From positions 1 through 20,710 of the forward strand of contig JAZRAC010000068.1 of assembly GCA_045634365.1 (NCBI GenBank): a DNA stretch of 20,710 nucleotides, given 5' to 3'. This document shows positions 1-7,279 of this stretch, piece after piece (positions within the stretch are counted from its first letter, which is position 1; every line of letters begins with the position of its first letter). The DNA is from HGM04593 sp045634365. Lineage in GTDB: Bacteria; Bacteroidota; Bacteroidia; Bacteroidales; Bacteroidaceae. The notes under the pieces are model-generated. The model made no database searches, was not told the origin of the DNA, and was given only the letters and a program-made list of their open reading frames with translations. The translations under genes and the position numbers were made by a program.

Positions 1-1204
1 TTTCTGTATTGATTGCCTCCTTGTTTTCGCTAACCTGCTTCGCCATCGCCGCAGCACCGCTTGTGTCATTCAATATCCACGCAGCTATCTCGTGGATAGA
101 ATCAAGCGTTTCGGGACTTTCCCCAATAAGGTCACTAACCAATGCTCTTATAGCGGTTTCCTCCGCTTTCGCACGGGTAATTTCGTTGGCTATTGCAGTA
201 GAGTTTGCCTTTGTTGCATCTTCCAAGTCTTGTTCAACATCGTGCCAATCACTCCACACGTTGTTTTCCGTGCTGCTTTCGCCGTTGGGGTTCTCAAATA
301 TACGATATAGTATTCTATAGCGTGGTTCTGTTAAAATATCAAACTTACCGGTGCTTTTAACCCATCTATAAGGAGATTTTAATATCTGCATCCACCTGTC
401 TGTGACATAGTGCATAGCAATACATTGTATCTCTAATACTGCGTAAGTTAATGTAGCACGATATAAGCCTTCTATATTATCGCTTGCTTTAGTTGTATGC
501 AACGCATCTAACGCGGCTTTTAGGTCGTCACCGTTGATTCCACTAAAACTACCGAGATATTTAAACGGGTCTGTTCGTGGGTTGCTACTCTCGCTTGTTC
601 CTTGCACTCGCGCAAGGAGTTCCGTTTCCGCTTCTGTGGCACGGTTTTTCTCCGCGAGTATTGCATCTGCATTGTCCTGCGTAATACTTCTCCACTTGCT
701 CCATACACCGTTTTCAAGAGTACGGCACAGGAAGTTAACCCTGTTGTTTATAGTAAATGTATAAGCCGGGTTAGTATGTGGCGAGTATACAGTGATTAAG
801 CCCTGCAACCATTTATCCTGCGGATAGTTCATTGCAAAGTTATATAACACGCTCGGCTTGCCGGCAACAGTAACTCTCCAAACACCATCGTAGCCATCTT
901 CTTTATTAACAGAATGCAAGCCATCAAGAGCCGCCAAGAAATCTGCATCATTCGGGTCGTCAAACTCACCCAAGAACTTAAACGAATCTCTTAACGCATC
1001 GCTGCTCTCGCTTCTGCCTTGGATACGTTTAATTAATTCATTCTTCGTGTCCCGCTTGTCTTCGTCATTGTCGGTTACATAGGATTCTATTTCCTGAATA
1101 ATATCTACAAAAAGTTCTCCAACTCGTTTGCCTGTATTCTCGCCCTCTTCGGTAGCGTCCCTCACTTGCGCTGCTAATGGTAATAAGTCATTGAATTTGC
1201 TCAT
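1..1204 (-). CDS. Tail fibre / receptor-binding protein, N-terminal part (runs off left edge)
   Basis: The reading frame is open from ATG at 1204 to the window edge, giving 401 residues with no stop. The N-terminus (MSKFNDLLPLAAQVRDAT, then a TGKRVGELFVDII stretch) resembles the virion-anchoring end of tail fibres in Bacteroidales phages. Two divergent tandem repeats follow. Repeat 1 begins RIQGRSESS at residue 60 (nt 1027) and repeat 2 begins RVQGTSESS at residue 199 (nt 610). Each carries FK(F/Y)LG, an (A)ALD.LH segment, a (K/R)W(L/M)Q core and a VWS.W motif, and ends in a helical, Ala/Glu-rich linker. This pattern fits a trimeric fibre shaft. The start is preceded by an A/T-rich leader with no Shine-Dalgarno site. 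It is the last gene seen of the portal/connector operon. The host-binding C-terminus lies outside the window, so specificity cannot be judged. The general call is likely; the exact fibre type is inference. Confidence 0.72.
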   Translation of the reverse strand, partial: MSKFNDLLPLAAQVRDATEEGENTGKRVGELFVDIIQEIESYVTDNDEDKRDTKNELIKRIQGRSESSDALRDSFKFLGEFDDPNDADFLAALDGLHSVNKEDGYDGVWRVTVAGKPSVLYNFAMNYPQDKWLQGLITVYSPHTNPAYTFTINNRVNFLCRTLENGVWSKWRSITQDNADAILAEKNRATEAETELLARVQGTSESSNPRTDPFKYLGSFSGINGDDLKAALDALHTTKASDNIEGLYRATLTYAVLEIQCIAMHYVTDRWMQILKSPYRWVKSTGKFDILTEPRYRILYRIFENPNGESSTENNVWSDWHDVEQDLEDATKANSTAIANEITRAKAEETAIRALVSDLIGESPETLDSIHEIAAWILNDTSGAAAMAKQVSENKEAINTE

Positions 1205-1269
1205 ATAGTTTAAATTTTAATAACACTCGAATTTATACCATAATAGCGGGGTGTAAAAAGACAATACCC

Positions 1270-1719
1270 CTATTTAAGTTCTTCAATAATCGTGTTCATG
1301 ACATCGTGAGCATAAATATCTGCCATTGCTCGTTTGAACACCTCAATCGAAGTATATAATTTATGTGAATACCAGTTGCGACGTTTGCGAGGTTTACCAC
1401 TGGTCATGTGGCCGCCCCATGCATCGCCGACCTTTCGCGGTTTATCGAGCCTATGTTGGTGGCGATAATCCGGGTCGAGGAAAAGCAAGTCGCCACCATT
1501 ACCGCGTGTGTATCCTAGGCCTGTACCGAAGGCCTGATAAATACCGTATGAGGCCCATTTAATAAGAGTGCTATCGGCAGTAGGGGTACTTGAAAAACTG
1601 CTCATTAGCGCACCACTGCGAATGATATTATGCTTGGCAATTTTCTCTTGCCAAATATCAATCATCATATCAGTCCACGCCTTGACATACTCCTTTTGGT
1701 CTTTTATTTCATCAGCCAT
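1270..1719 (-). CDS. HK97 gp10-like neck / tail-completion protein
   Basis: This 149-aa protein has an early helical segment (residues about 8-30), then IIRSGALMSSFSS, in the style of the 'xxTGxLrxS' segment of HK97 gp10-like neck proteins. A basic, aromatic middle follows (YTRGNGGDLLF, then KPRKRRNWYSHKL) and a closing amphipathic helix. Proteins of this family sit at the head-tail joint and cap or complete the tail. Its start overlaps the end of the 166-aa gene by 16 bp, so the two are probably translationally coupled. It lies four genes after the portal, where connector proteins are expected. The family assignment rests on size, the RSGAL segment and context, so confidence is moderate. Confidence 0.55.
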   Translation of the reverse strand: MADEIKDQKEYVKAWTDMMIDIWQEKIAKHNIIRSGALMSSFSSTPTADSTLIKWASYGIYQAFGTGLGYTRGNGGDLLFLDPDYRHQHRLDKPRKVGDAWGGHMTSGKPRKRRNWYSHKLYTSIEVFKRAMADIYAHDVMNTIIEELK

Positions 1720-2204
1720 TCATCAGCATTGTAACATAGGTTTTCAGGCTCTGAACATTCAATCATAAAACAAAGGCCTGTGCAACCGCTAAACATATAT
1801 TTATTATATTCACGATAAAAGATACTCCCTGTGTTCAAAAAAACAAGGTCTTTACACTCCCGCTTATCTTTAATAAGCCGGGCGACAATCTGCTTATAAA
1901 GCTCGCGGCAAACAGATAATTGCTTTTCTCTATCGTCCATATCATTTATACGATATCTGCGCAAAAGAGAAACGGTGAATATTCTTTTACGATAATAACC
2001 GCCACCGTTGCCACGGATGTTCTGCCCCTCGGTGGTGTCGTCGAAAACAAAGAAGTTAGCTACCTTGCGCATATCGTTTATTACACCTTCAAGGTTCTCA
2101 ATGCCGGGACAAGTGACAAAGTGAAATTCCTCCGCCACGGCAAGTTTATTCTCCAAACATAAGCGCTCGAAATAATTACAAGCATCAAAAAATACCTTAC
2201 CCAT
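1704..2204 (-). CDS. Probable neck / tail-terminator protein, unrecognised family
   Basis: A 166-aa protein with no motif I can name with certainty. It contains alternating beta-type segments (EEFHFVTCPG, RKRIFTVSLLRRY, CFMIECSEPENLC) and a helical middle around residues 90-120 (DREKQLSVCRELYKQIVARLIK). Small alpha/beta proteins at this place, between connector-like and gp10-like genes, are often tail terminators or head-closure proteins; that is inference from position only. Five cysteines is a high count for a phage neck protein. Its start lies inside the 3' end of the 256-aa gene (8-bp overlap) and its end overlaps the gp10-like gene, so it belongs to a tightly coupled operon. Confidence 0.6.
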   Translation of the reverse strand: MGKVFFDACNYFERLCLENKLAVAEEFHFVTCPGIENLEGVINDMRKVANFFVFDDTTEGQNIRGNGGGYYRKRIFTVSLLRRYRINDMDDREKQLSVCRELYKQIVARLIKDKRECKDLVFLNTGSIFYREYNKYMFSGCTGLCFMIECSEPENLCYNADEWLMK

Positions 2205-2967
2205 TATTTTTTATTGATTTCTTAAATTCTTCGGCCTCTTGCGCCTTTGCGTCAAGCTCCGTAAGAGCTCGCCAAGTATCAATGGCCAGTACATCCTGTT
2301 CCTTGGTAACATCGCCACCGGTTAGAGCGCGTATTTGAGCGTTCATAGCATTGAGCACCGACTGGGAAGTAAGATTGCCGGTACGCCGAAAGAAATTCGG
2401 GAATTCTGCAACAAACATCTCTTTAAGTTGAGTGTACCATAATGTAATGGCATACACTTCAAATCCCTTCAACTGTACTCGTTTCCTATCAGGATAGATT
2501 ATGTCGGCCATAGATGCAACCGCATCAGTATTGTGGCTCATAAGATACCCTTGAAATAGATTGTCGAGTTGAATATAAGCGGAAAAAGGGATACCTCTTA
2601 ATAACTTATCGATGGCGGCACCTTTACCAACCTCGTCAAGGAGAACGGGAACCGCACCCGGTAGTCTTATCCACGACAACGCTTCTGTAAGTGCTGTAAT
2701 ATCCTCCGCAGATAACGTACAGTCTATAATACCATTATCGCTGACAATGCGGCATCGAGCGTGCCCGTTATCTGCTTTAACAATCACCATATTTGCGAAA
2801 TAGAGAGTAACGCGCAACAACGCCACATAAGGGTTGTCTTTATATACCGACAAGAAAATAAAAACAGCCTTTAATTGTTTCTGCGTGAGGTCTGCCCAGC
2901 GTTTAGGGAACTTGAAATTAAGTGTGTTCCCCTCTACAAGCACAGTATGTTTATTTTTCTTTTTCAT
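2197..2967 (-). CDS. Conserved-type phage protein of unknown function (256 aa)
   Basis: The start codon overlaps the previous stop (TAATG), indicating coupled translation in the portal operon. The N-terminus is basic (MKKKNKHTV), followed by FPKRWADLTQKQL, a 'W..LT..Q' opening that I associate with unannotated proteins in Bacteroidetes phage structural operons. The middle is mainly helical, with LDEVGKGAAIDKLLRGIPF near residues 110-128 and an aromatic stretch (YAITLWYTQLKEMF) near 177-190. The C-terminus is a charged helix rich in Ala, Glu and Lys. It could be a connector, a chaperone or a minor structural protein. Nothing visible decides between these, and no catalytic motif is seen. Confidence 0.6.
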   Translation of the reverse strand: MKKKNKHTVLVEGNTLNFKFPKRWADLTQKQLKAVFIFLSVYKDNPYVALLRVTLYFANMVIVKADNGHARCRIVSDNGIIDCTLSAEDITALTEALSWIRLPGAVPVLLDEVGKGAAIDKLLRGIPFSAYIQLDNLFQGYLMSHNTDAVASMADIIYPDRKRVQLKGFEVYAITLWYTQLKEMFVAEFPNFFRRTGNLTSQSVLNAMNAQIRALTGGDVTKEQDVLAIDTWRALTELDAKAQEAEEFKKSIKNNG

Positions 2968-3782
2968 TATCCCCAGAAATATGCGGTATTATTTTTTTTA
3001 TTCTCGAATTTCTCTCCTTTTCGTGCAGCATAAGCAGAGGAGTCTTTATATGTGGGGAACGACACAATATGCGTGTCGAGGAACCTCAACATTGTTTGTA
3101 TCAATCGCTGAATATCGGCAGTGTTTGTGCTGGTTATTTCGGCCGAGATAATGCTATGAATGATAGATATTATCTGTGTTTGCAGTGAAGAGATTTCATT
3201 GTGACGAATGCCGGTCAAAAGTTCATCGATAAGTTCATCACCGACAACACTGCGTAATCTCGCCTCTGCAATGCTCACCAATGGCTGATATTTGGTACAA
3301 TCTCGGCGATATATACCCGGGAACGCAAAGCGACGGTAATATTCTCCCGACCAGAAGAAGGTACTGAAAAGCTCTTTGGCAACATCCGTATCGTGCCACT
3401 CCGAATGAGAGCGCAGCAGGCCGATAAGTGCATCAATAGCATCGTCGTACACATCAAGCAGATTTTTAGATAATCGTTCCACGCGTTCCTTGCTCGCCGG
3501 AGCAATGTTTTCGGTAGAAACAATACCGAAACCGCTATCTGTCAAAATGAGGTCAAGATGTGGAATACTATCAGCATACGCTTTCACGCAGATAACACCG
3601 GTAATAAGCGTAATTTCGCTTGGTGTCGGGTTTTCCACCACATCAAGGGCAAGGAACCGGAACAATTCATCTTGCACAAGTGCTATGCGTGGTTCGACAG
3701 CCTCAAACACGTTGTTATTACAAAATGTCGCAGAGTAGCAATGTTTCTCGAAAATCTCCTTTGTAATCTCAATTTTATTCAT
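2967..3782 (-). CDS. Probable head-tail connector-region protein (271 aa)
   Basis: A largely helical protein starting MNKIEITKEIF, encoded directly after the portal with an 8-bp overlap (GATGAATAA junction). It has a tryptophan-containing centre (FFWSGEYYRRFAFPGIYR, about residues 142-159) and a helical stretch (DELIDELLTGIRHNEISSLQ). The C-terminal end (AYAARKGEKFENKKNNTAYFWG) is basic then aromatic. It resembles DUF6712-type proteins of Bacteroidetes phages by my recollection of size and place, but I cannot verify that family. Its position directly after the portal suggests a head-tail connector or completion role. Confidence 0.58.
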   Translation of the reverse strand: MNKIEITKEIFEKHCYSATFCNNNVFEAVEPRIALVQDELFRFLALDVVENPTPSEITLITGVICVKAYADSIPHLDLILTDSGFGIVSTENIAPASKERVERLSKNLLDVYDDAIDALIGLLRSHSEWHDTDVAKELFSTFFWSGEYYRRFAFPGIYRRDCTKYQPLVSIAEARLRSVVGDELIDELLTGIRHNEISSLQTQIISIIHSIISAEITSTNTADIQRLIQTMLRFLDTHIVSFPTYKDSSAYAARKGEKFENKKNNTAYFWG

Positions 3783-5148
3783 CGTTAGGCTCAGTTTCAG
3801 TGTTACTTTTTATTGATACCTTTTTCGCATCGTTTTTCTTATCAAGAGTAGTAAGCATAATGAGAGGAACATCGGGGTACACCTTGTCGCCCCAGCCGTT
3901 ATACTCAATGACCACATTATGAACATTACATAAAAGGTCGTGCGGTGCGACCTCCAACGATTGTTTTAGCGTAAAGAGTTCTCGCTTATCACTTCCGGAG
4001 TTATTACTTTGTGATTTACCCGGCGTCGCGCCCACGAGGTTTGGGTGAATATTTGTCGCGTAGCAGAGCATATTGGCCGATTCATTAATGTCATCAGCCC
4101 AATCTCCACCTTCTTTTCCCTTATCGATGAGCTGTACCTTAACCATCGACACCTCTTTGCCATCGGGATTGATGTAGTACCCGGAAATCCAAACTTTGCC
4201 GGAGTTCTCAATGCCGGAAACAAAGTTTATAATGTCCTTCTTCTCCTTTTTTATGCGTTCAGCCCTCTCTTTTGGGTCCGTGATACCTTCATTAACACAA
4301 AGGTTATGCCAGTAATCCTTGTGTACCTCAACAAGATATTTTACCGATGCCGAGTTTCGCAATTTGGCCTTTTTCCCAACCCCAATGAGTTGCTTAATAT
4401 CGTACCAATATCCGCGGAATAGGGAGGTGTAATAAGGAACGGGGTAATACTGCAAGCCCGGAGTCGGAAAGCGCGTAACAATGGCGAATTTACGCTCTTT
4501 CGTTCTTTCACGGCACGAGCCATCTTTCCCCGGTTCCTTCCCCAAACGAGCCAAAAGGTCACCCAATGGATTTATGAAGTCCAAAAGCGGAATTACCTCA
4601 ATATGCTCTTTGTTTGGTGCTTTATCACGAAAATCACCATAAAAGATATGGTTTATCTTTCCATTGGCATCAGCTTTCTCAAAACGGCAGTGGCAAGCCT
4701 CTTTATGACGAAGCTGCACAATCTTTGATGCATCACGCGAAAGAATAATAACAGCTACCGAATAGAAGAAATACTTAAAATCAGTAATCTGCTCCAACCA
4801 AAAAGCCGGCAGAAAATTCCGATTATAGAACGCCTTGATTTCGGGCTCACGCGACGGTTTCTCGGTTTTATAATCAATATATTTCAATCCGCTGCCATAG
4901 CAAGTGAGAATATTGAAATATTGATTTTGTGCAAGAATTTCATCTTTGCCAATATGCTTTATCATATTGTACGGCATCTGGTCGTCAGGTCCAAAAGGAA
5001 TATACTGATACGGTGTCCCCACGATGGGAATAGCATCTCCAAAGAAATCCTCATCAAATACCGCCGACGAGTCGCTCACAGTTTCTATGCTGCATAGAAC
5101 ATTATTAGATATCTCGTGCACCGAAGAAGTTGCAATATCATTAATCAT
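3775..5148 (-). CDS. Portal protein
   Basis: This 457-aa protein fits a phage portal, the dodecameric ring at the capsid vertex through which DNA enters and leaves. The N-terminal third has PFGPDDQMPYNMIK, an 'open with a position then choose neighbours' portal-like segment. The centre has the wing/stem-type region with EVIPLLDFINPLGDL. The C-terminal third has NMLCYATNIHPNLVGATPGK, then SGSDKRELFTLKQSLE, close to the 'a.a..ihP.lvG..p..g.s.gse....' core of Bacteroidales portals. ATG overlaps the stop of the upstream 77-aa gene by four bases (ATGA). The length is normal for a portal. The call is inference from motif style plus the terminase and connector neighbours. Confidence 0.75.
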   Translation of the reverse strand: MINDIATSSVHEISNNVLCSIETVSDSSAVFDEDFFGDAIPIVGTPYQYIPFGPDDQMPYNMIKHIGKDEILAQNQYFNILTCYGSGLKYIDYKTEKPSREPEIKAFYNRNFLPAFWLEQITDFKYFFYSVAVIILSRDASKIVQLRHKEACHCRFEKADANGKINHIFYGDFRDKAPNKEHIEVIPLLDFINPLGDLLARLGKEPGKDGSCRERTKERKFAIVTRFPTPGLQYYPVPYYTSLFRGYWYDIKQLIGVGKKAKLRNSASVKYLVEVHKDYWHNLCVNEGITDPKERAERIKKEKKDIINFVSGIENSGKVWISGYYINPDGKEVSMVKVQLIDKGKEGGDWADDINESANMLCYATNIHPNLVGATPGKSQSNNSGSDKRELFTLKQSLEVAPHDLLCNVHNVVIEYNGWGDKVYPDVPLIMLTTLDKKNDAKKVSIKSNTETEPNDE

Positions 5149-5378
5149 CTGTATATAGTTTTACCGTTAATTTCAAAAAGAGTAATATCCCGGAACTCCC
5201 GTATCTGTCCATTTGCGAAACGGACTTTGTGTGTACCACCGCGTCGATGAGCAGAGATACACACAACACCCTTATATGAAAGGATATCGCCGGTAGATAA
5301 CTTCCACAGGCGAAGATTAACCGGTGTACGAGTTTCGAGAAAAGCGAAAGCATCTTTGTAGTATATAGTCCTGTCCAT
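5145..5378 (-). CDS. Small conserved-type protein of unknown function (77 aa)
   Basis: The start chosen is ATG at 5378, which shares its A with the TGA of the upstream 369-residue-class tail gene. A TTG one codon earlier is possible but unnecessary. The protein begins MDRTIYYKDAFAFLE and is predicted by eye to be mostly beta: WKLSTGDILSYKGVVCI, then GGTHKVRFANGQIREF and TLFEINGKTIY. Successive short strands with Gly turns suggest a small SH3-like or beta-barrel fold, but this is only a pattern. It overlaps the portal start by four bases, so it is made together with the portal and is likely virion or assembly related. Confidence 0.6.
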   Translation of the reverse strand: MDRTIYYKDAFAFLETRTPVNLRLWKLSTGDILSYKGVVCISAHRRGGTHKVRFANGQIREFRDITLFEINGKTIYR

Positions 5379-6400
5379 CAATCAAAAGTTTTATCAAAGG
5401 TCGTATCAAATAGTTTTGGCGGGCGCACAACATCGACCATCGCAGAACACCTGCGCTTCCTGCGATATGTAAAAATGAAGCTCGGCAGAGCATTATCATC
5501 ATTCGTGTGTTTCAGGTCAGCATCTGAAATAACAATCTCATCGGTAGCCTCGCCGCGAGAGTTAAGCAAGAATACGTTTCTTGAACGTGCAAGGTCCCCG
5601 GCGATGGCAAGCATACCACCGAGCAGAATACCCGTCTTTGCCTTAAAGAGGTGCTGCTCGTCGATGTGATAAAGAGAATACTTCCCATTGATATAAGCGA
5701 GGGAGCGTTTTATTTCGGGAGTACTTTCGCGGGTACCGACAAGATAGATAGTTTCCCACACGTTGAAATTATTGCGGAAAATGATAGCCGGCTCGGCCGA
5801 GGGCATTCCCTCGCCAATCTCAAAGGTGAAACGCCGACGCCCGGCGACAACCGTATAACAAACAAGGTCGCCCAGCGAGTAATCGACGAACTGCATAGGC
5901 GATGCATCAACAGAGGTAACATCGTTCAATACAAGTTCAGCAGCTGCGATAAGAGGATACTGTTTAGTAACAAGCCCTGTGCCGTAATAACACGCCTCAA
6001 CATAAACCTCACACGCATCAAAGGCATAGAAAGAAAGCACCTCGTGGCGATTGAGCGCAGTTCTCTTTTTGTGCATTGCAGAAGAAAGAAAGAAGGAGGG
6101 AAGGAACAGACGCGCACCTTCGGCCACGGGTGCATTTGAATAAAACACTCTTACAGCGGTATCTTCGCCGTTTATACGGAATGTAAAATCGGCATAAACG
6201 TCCGAGATATATGTGGAGAGCAAAGAGGAGATATCAAAAATACGCACAACACCACTGCCATCAGCGATGAACGACGATGTAAATATAGTTTCTTCGTTGT
6301 ATATAATAGAGAAAGAAACCGATGAAGTACCGGTAATGACAATATCCTCGAATTCCGAGGTAAACATATATGAGTGTGTGATATTATGCTCGATAGCCAT
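5378..6400 (-). CDS. Probable tail / baseplate-type structural protein (340 aa)
   Basis: ATG at 6400 (MAIEHNITHSYMF) is preferred. It follows an A-rich leader (AAAAGAAGAACAA) placed 10-17 bases after a -7 box at 6425-6418. The longer frame from ATG 6493 would start inside the upstream terminator, before the promoter. The protein looks beta-rich throughout, with repeated strand-like segments (FEDIVITGTSSVSFSII, YADFTFRINGEDTAVRVF) and Gly/Asp turns. The C-terminal third has FNVWETIYLVGTRE, then FKAKTGILLGGML. Beta-sandwich proteins of this size occur among tail proteins of Bacteroidales phages. The exact role is not visible. It is the first gene of the operon that leads into the portal. Confidence 0.6.
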   Translation of the reverse strand: MAIEHNITHSYMFTSEFEDIVITGTSSVSFSIIYNEETIFTSSFIADGSGVVRIFDISSLLSTYISDVYADFTFRINGEDTAVRVFYSNAPVAEGARLFLPSFFLSSAMHKKRTALNRHEVLSFYAFDACEVYVEACYYGTGLVTKQYPLIAAAELVLNDVTSVDASPMQFVDYSLGDLVCYTVVAGRRRFTFEIGEGMPSAEPAIIFRNNFNVWETIYLVGTRESTPEIKRSLAYINGKYSLYHIDEQHLFKAKTGILLGGMLAIAGDLARSRNVFLLNSRGEATDEIVISDADLKHTNDDNALPSFIFTYRRKRRCSAMVDVVRPPKLFDTTFDKTFD

Positions 6401-6417
6401 TTGTTCTTCTTTTGCTC

Positions 6418-6425
6418 CAAAAGTA
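6418..6425 (-). promoter_or_regulatory. Promoter -7 box (TACTTTTG) for the portal operon
   Basis: On the minus strand the sequence reads TACTTTTG, matching the Bacteroidetes -7 consensus TAnnTTTG. It lies 17 bases before ATG 6400, so the leader would be only about ten bases. No good TTTG -33 box is present at the usual 19-21 base spacing. The same box with nearly the same spacing precedes the gene starting at 17405. Confidence 0.5.
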
Positions 6426-6444
6426 GATAAATGGCAAGGCACAT

Positions 6445-6487
6445 AAAAAGACAAGCAAAAGCCCTCGATACCAAAAGTACCGAGGGC
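6445..6487 (-). terminator. Rho-independent terminator after the 98-aa gene
   Basis: Arms GCCCTCG (6461-6467) and CGAGGGC (6481-6487) pair perfectly and continue with a TAC/GTA pairing inside. On the minus strand the hairpin is followed by a T-rich run (TTTTGCTTGTCTTTTT). It begins seven bases past the stop at 6494 and separates the 98-aa unit from the portal operon. Confidence 0.8.
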
Positions 6488-6493
6488 AACCAT

Positions 6494-6790
6494 TCAATCA
6501 ATTTCCTCTTTGTCATTATCATATATGGCGCAACGCATATTCCAAAAGGCGTATCCGTGCCACATCACCACCTTGTAGCCAAGTTCCTTCATATACCGGG
6601 CAATGGTATTCACAGGGATATCTACAATATCAATGAGGTCGTCCTTGATACCCGACGAAGAGCGGTCGGCAACGCCGTCGTAGTTCTCCATTGGGCGGTA
6701 CTGCTCCAAGTAGTCGAGCAAGGCCTCTTCCTCGGGGAGTGCATCGTTGCGCAGCTCGGCAATCTTTTTCAAATAATTTTCTTTTTCCAT
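6494..6790 (-). CDS. 98-aa protein of unknown function, stand-alone accessory unit
   Basis: The protein starts MEKENYLKKIAELRNDALPE and is acidic at both ends. Residues about 5-32 look helical (with EEEALLDYLEQYRPM). A second part, IVDIPVNTIARYMKELGYK followed by MWHGYAFWNM, has the look of a helix-turn-helix or small winged-helix unit, but I do not recognise the family. It has its own promoter (6994-6987), a structured leader of about 190 nt and its own terminator (6487-6445). It is thus an independent transcription unit placed among virion genes, the pattern of a phage moron. Function could be regulatory or host-modifying; the sequence does not decide. Confidence 0.7.
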   Translation of the reverse strand: MEKENYLKKIAELRNDALPEEEALLDYLEQYRPMENYDGVADRSSSGIKDDLIDIVDIPVNTIARYMKELGYKVVMWHGYAFWNMRCAIYDNDKEEID

Positions 6791-6983
6791 AACAGTTGAA
6801 TTTAAGACAATAAAAGCCGTGCTACGTGTTGTCTAAGTCTCAACTGCAAAACTCCGGGGGTGTTTCCACTTCCCGACACGGCACGGCTATACTATGTTGT
6901 ATAACACAATAGTTTATGTATGGGTACAAAAATTGCCGAACATAAGTCGGCGGCATCTGTACCGCAGTTGAAAAATTTAGACG
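6791..6983 (-). ncRNA. Structured leader RNA with alternative long-range pairing
   Basis: The stretch between the -7 box and ATG 6790 has no frame of note but is rich in pairing when read on the minus strand. Segment C (6964-6982) and segment A (6793-6808) are imperfect direct repeats, and segment B (6831-6847) is complementary to both. Local hairpins are 6923-6963 (GGTACA/TGTACC with inner GCCGA/TCGGC), 6891-6913 (ACTAT/ATAGT), and 6855-6875 (CGGG/CCCG with GTG-GAAA-CAC, a GNRA loop). A 13-bp helix joins 6815-6829 with 6876-6888 (2-nt bulge). B:C or B:A crosses this helix, so the RNA would be pseudoknotted. It may be a cis-regulatory leader or a processed RNA. I do not match it to a known RNA class. 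Confidence 0.65.
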
Positions 6984-6986
6984 GTG

Positions 6987-6994
6987 CAAAGATA
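6987..6994 (-). promoter_or_regulatory. Promoter -7 box (TATCTTTG) for the leader RNA / 98-aa unit
   Basis: The minus strand reads TATCTTTG, a full match to TAnnTTTG. Transcription would begin near 6983-6980, so the RNA would start almost exactly with segment C of the structured leader. The -33 element is not clear. Confidence 0.55.
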
Positions 6995-7045
6995 GAGAAA
7001 ACTTCGAGAAATTTTCTAAAAAAGAGAATATTTTTTATTGATTTG

Positions 7046-7077
7046 CTTGTATAATAATGAAATCATTATTATATTTG
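7046..7077 (+). promoter_or_regulatory. Promoter of the 55-aa / DUF5053 unit
   Basis: TATATTTG at 7070-7077 matches the Bacteroidetes -7 box TAnnTTTG. CTTG at 7046-7049 gives an approximate -33 box with a 20-base spacer, the expected distance. The first ATG follows at 7104. The element is divergent from the minus promoter at 6994-6987, so the two units share a control region. Confidence 0.65.
7051..7072. promoter_or_regulatory. Palindromic operator overlapping the plus-strand promoter
   Basis: Ten-base arms ATAATAATGA (7051-7060) and TCATTATTAT (7063-7072) are perfect inverted repeats around a two-base AA centre. The palindrome fills the spacer between the -33 and -7 boxes and runs into the -7 box. 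This is the usual place for a dimeric repressor. The protein that binds it is not identifiable from sequence. Confidence 0.6.
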
Positions 7078-7103
7078 CATTGTAATCAAAAACACAAAAC
7101 ATA

Positions 7104-7271
7104 ATGGACAAAAAAGAGTTAAAACAACAATTGCTTCATAAAAGAATGGAAGCAAAAGCAAAATTAGAAGTGTTAAGGAGTTTAGGAGTGATAAAGTTTG
7201 ATAGACAAATAGATAAATTACTCGATAGAATAAACGAAATTGACAAACTTTTGAGAGAATTAGAAAAATAA
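7104..7271 (+). CDS. 55-aa coiled-coil small protein
   Basis: ATG at 7104 is the first start after the promoter, and it follows an A-rich leader (AAAACACAAAACATA) typical of Bacteroidetes ribosome binding. The protein begins MDKKELKQQLLHKRMEA and ends LLDRINEIDKLLRELEK. It is almost entirely charged residues and leucines with heptad-like spacing, so one long helix or a helical hairpin forming a coiled coil is likely. It is the first gene of a two-gene plus-strand unit, 40 bases ahead of the DUF5053-like gene. No catalytic or DNA-binding motif is seen. It may bind its neighbour's product or be a small regulator; that is inference. Confidence 0.6.
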   Translation: MDKKELKQQLLHKRMEAKAKLEVLRSLGVIKFDRQIDKLLDRINEIDKLLRELEK

Positions 7272-7279
7272 GTAAACAA

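Noticed and set aside
520..717. Minus-strand 65-aa frame inside the tail fibre gene
   Set aside because: Lies fully within the long open frame of the fibre in another phase; no start signal.
1242..1274. Hairpin AATAG-GGGGT / ACCCC-TATT as a terminator after the gp10-like gene
   Set aside because: On the minus strand it is followed by ATGGTATAAATT, without a T-tract, and overlaps the stop codon; only a weak structure is supported.
5378..6493. Longer start (371 aa) for the tail protein from ATG 6493
   Set aside because: The extra 31 residues would be encoded within the upstream terminator and before the -7 box at 6425-6418; ATG 6400 has the better leader.
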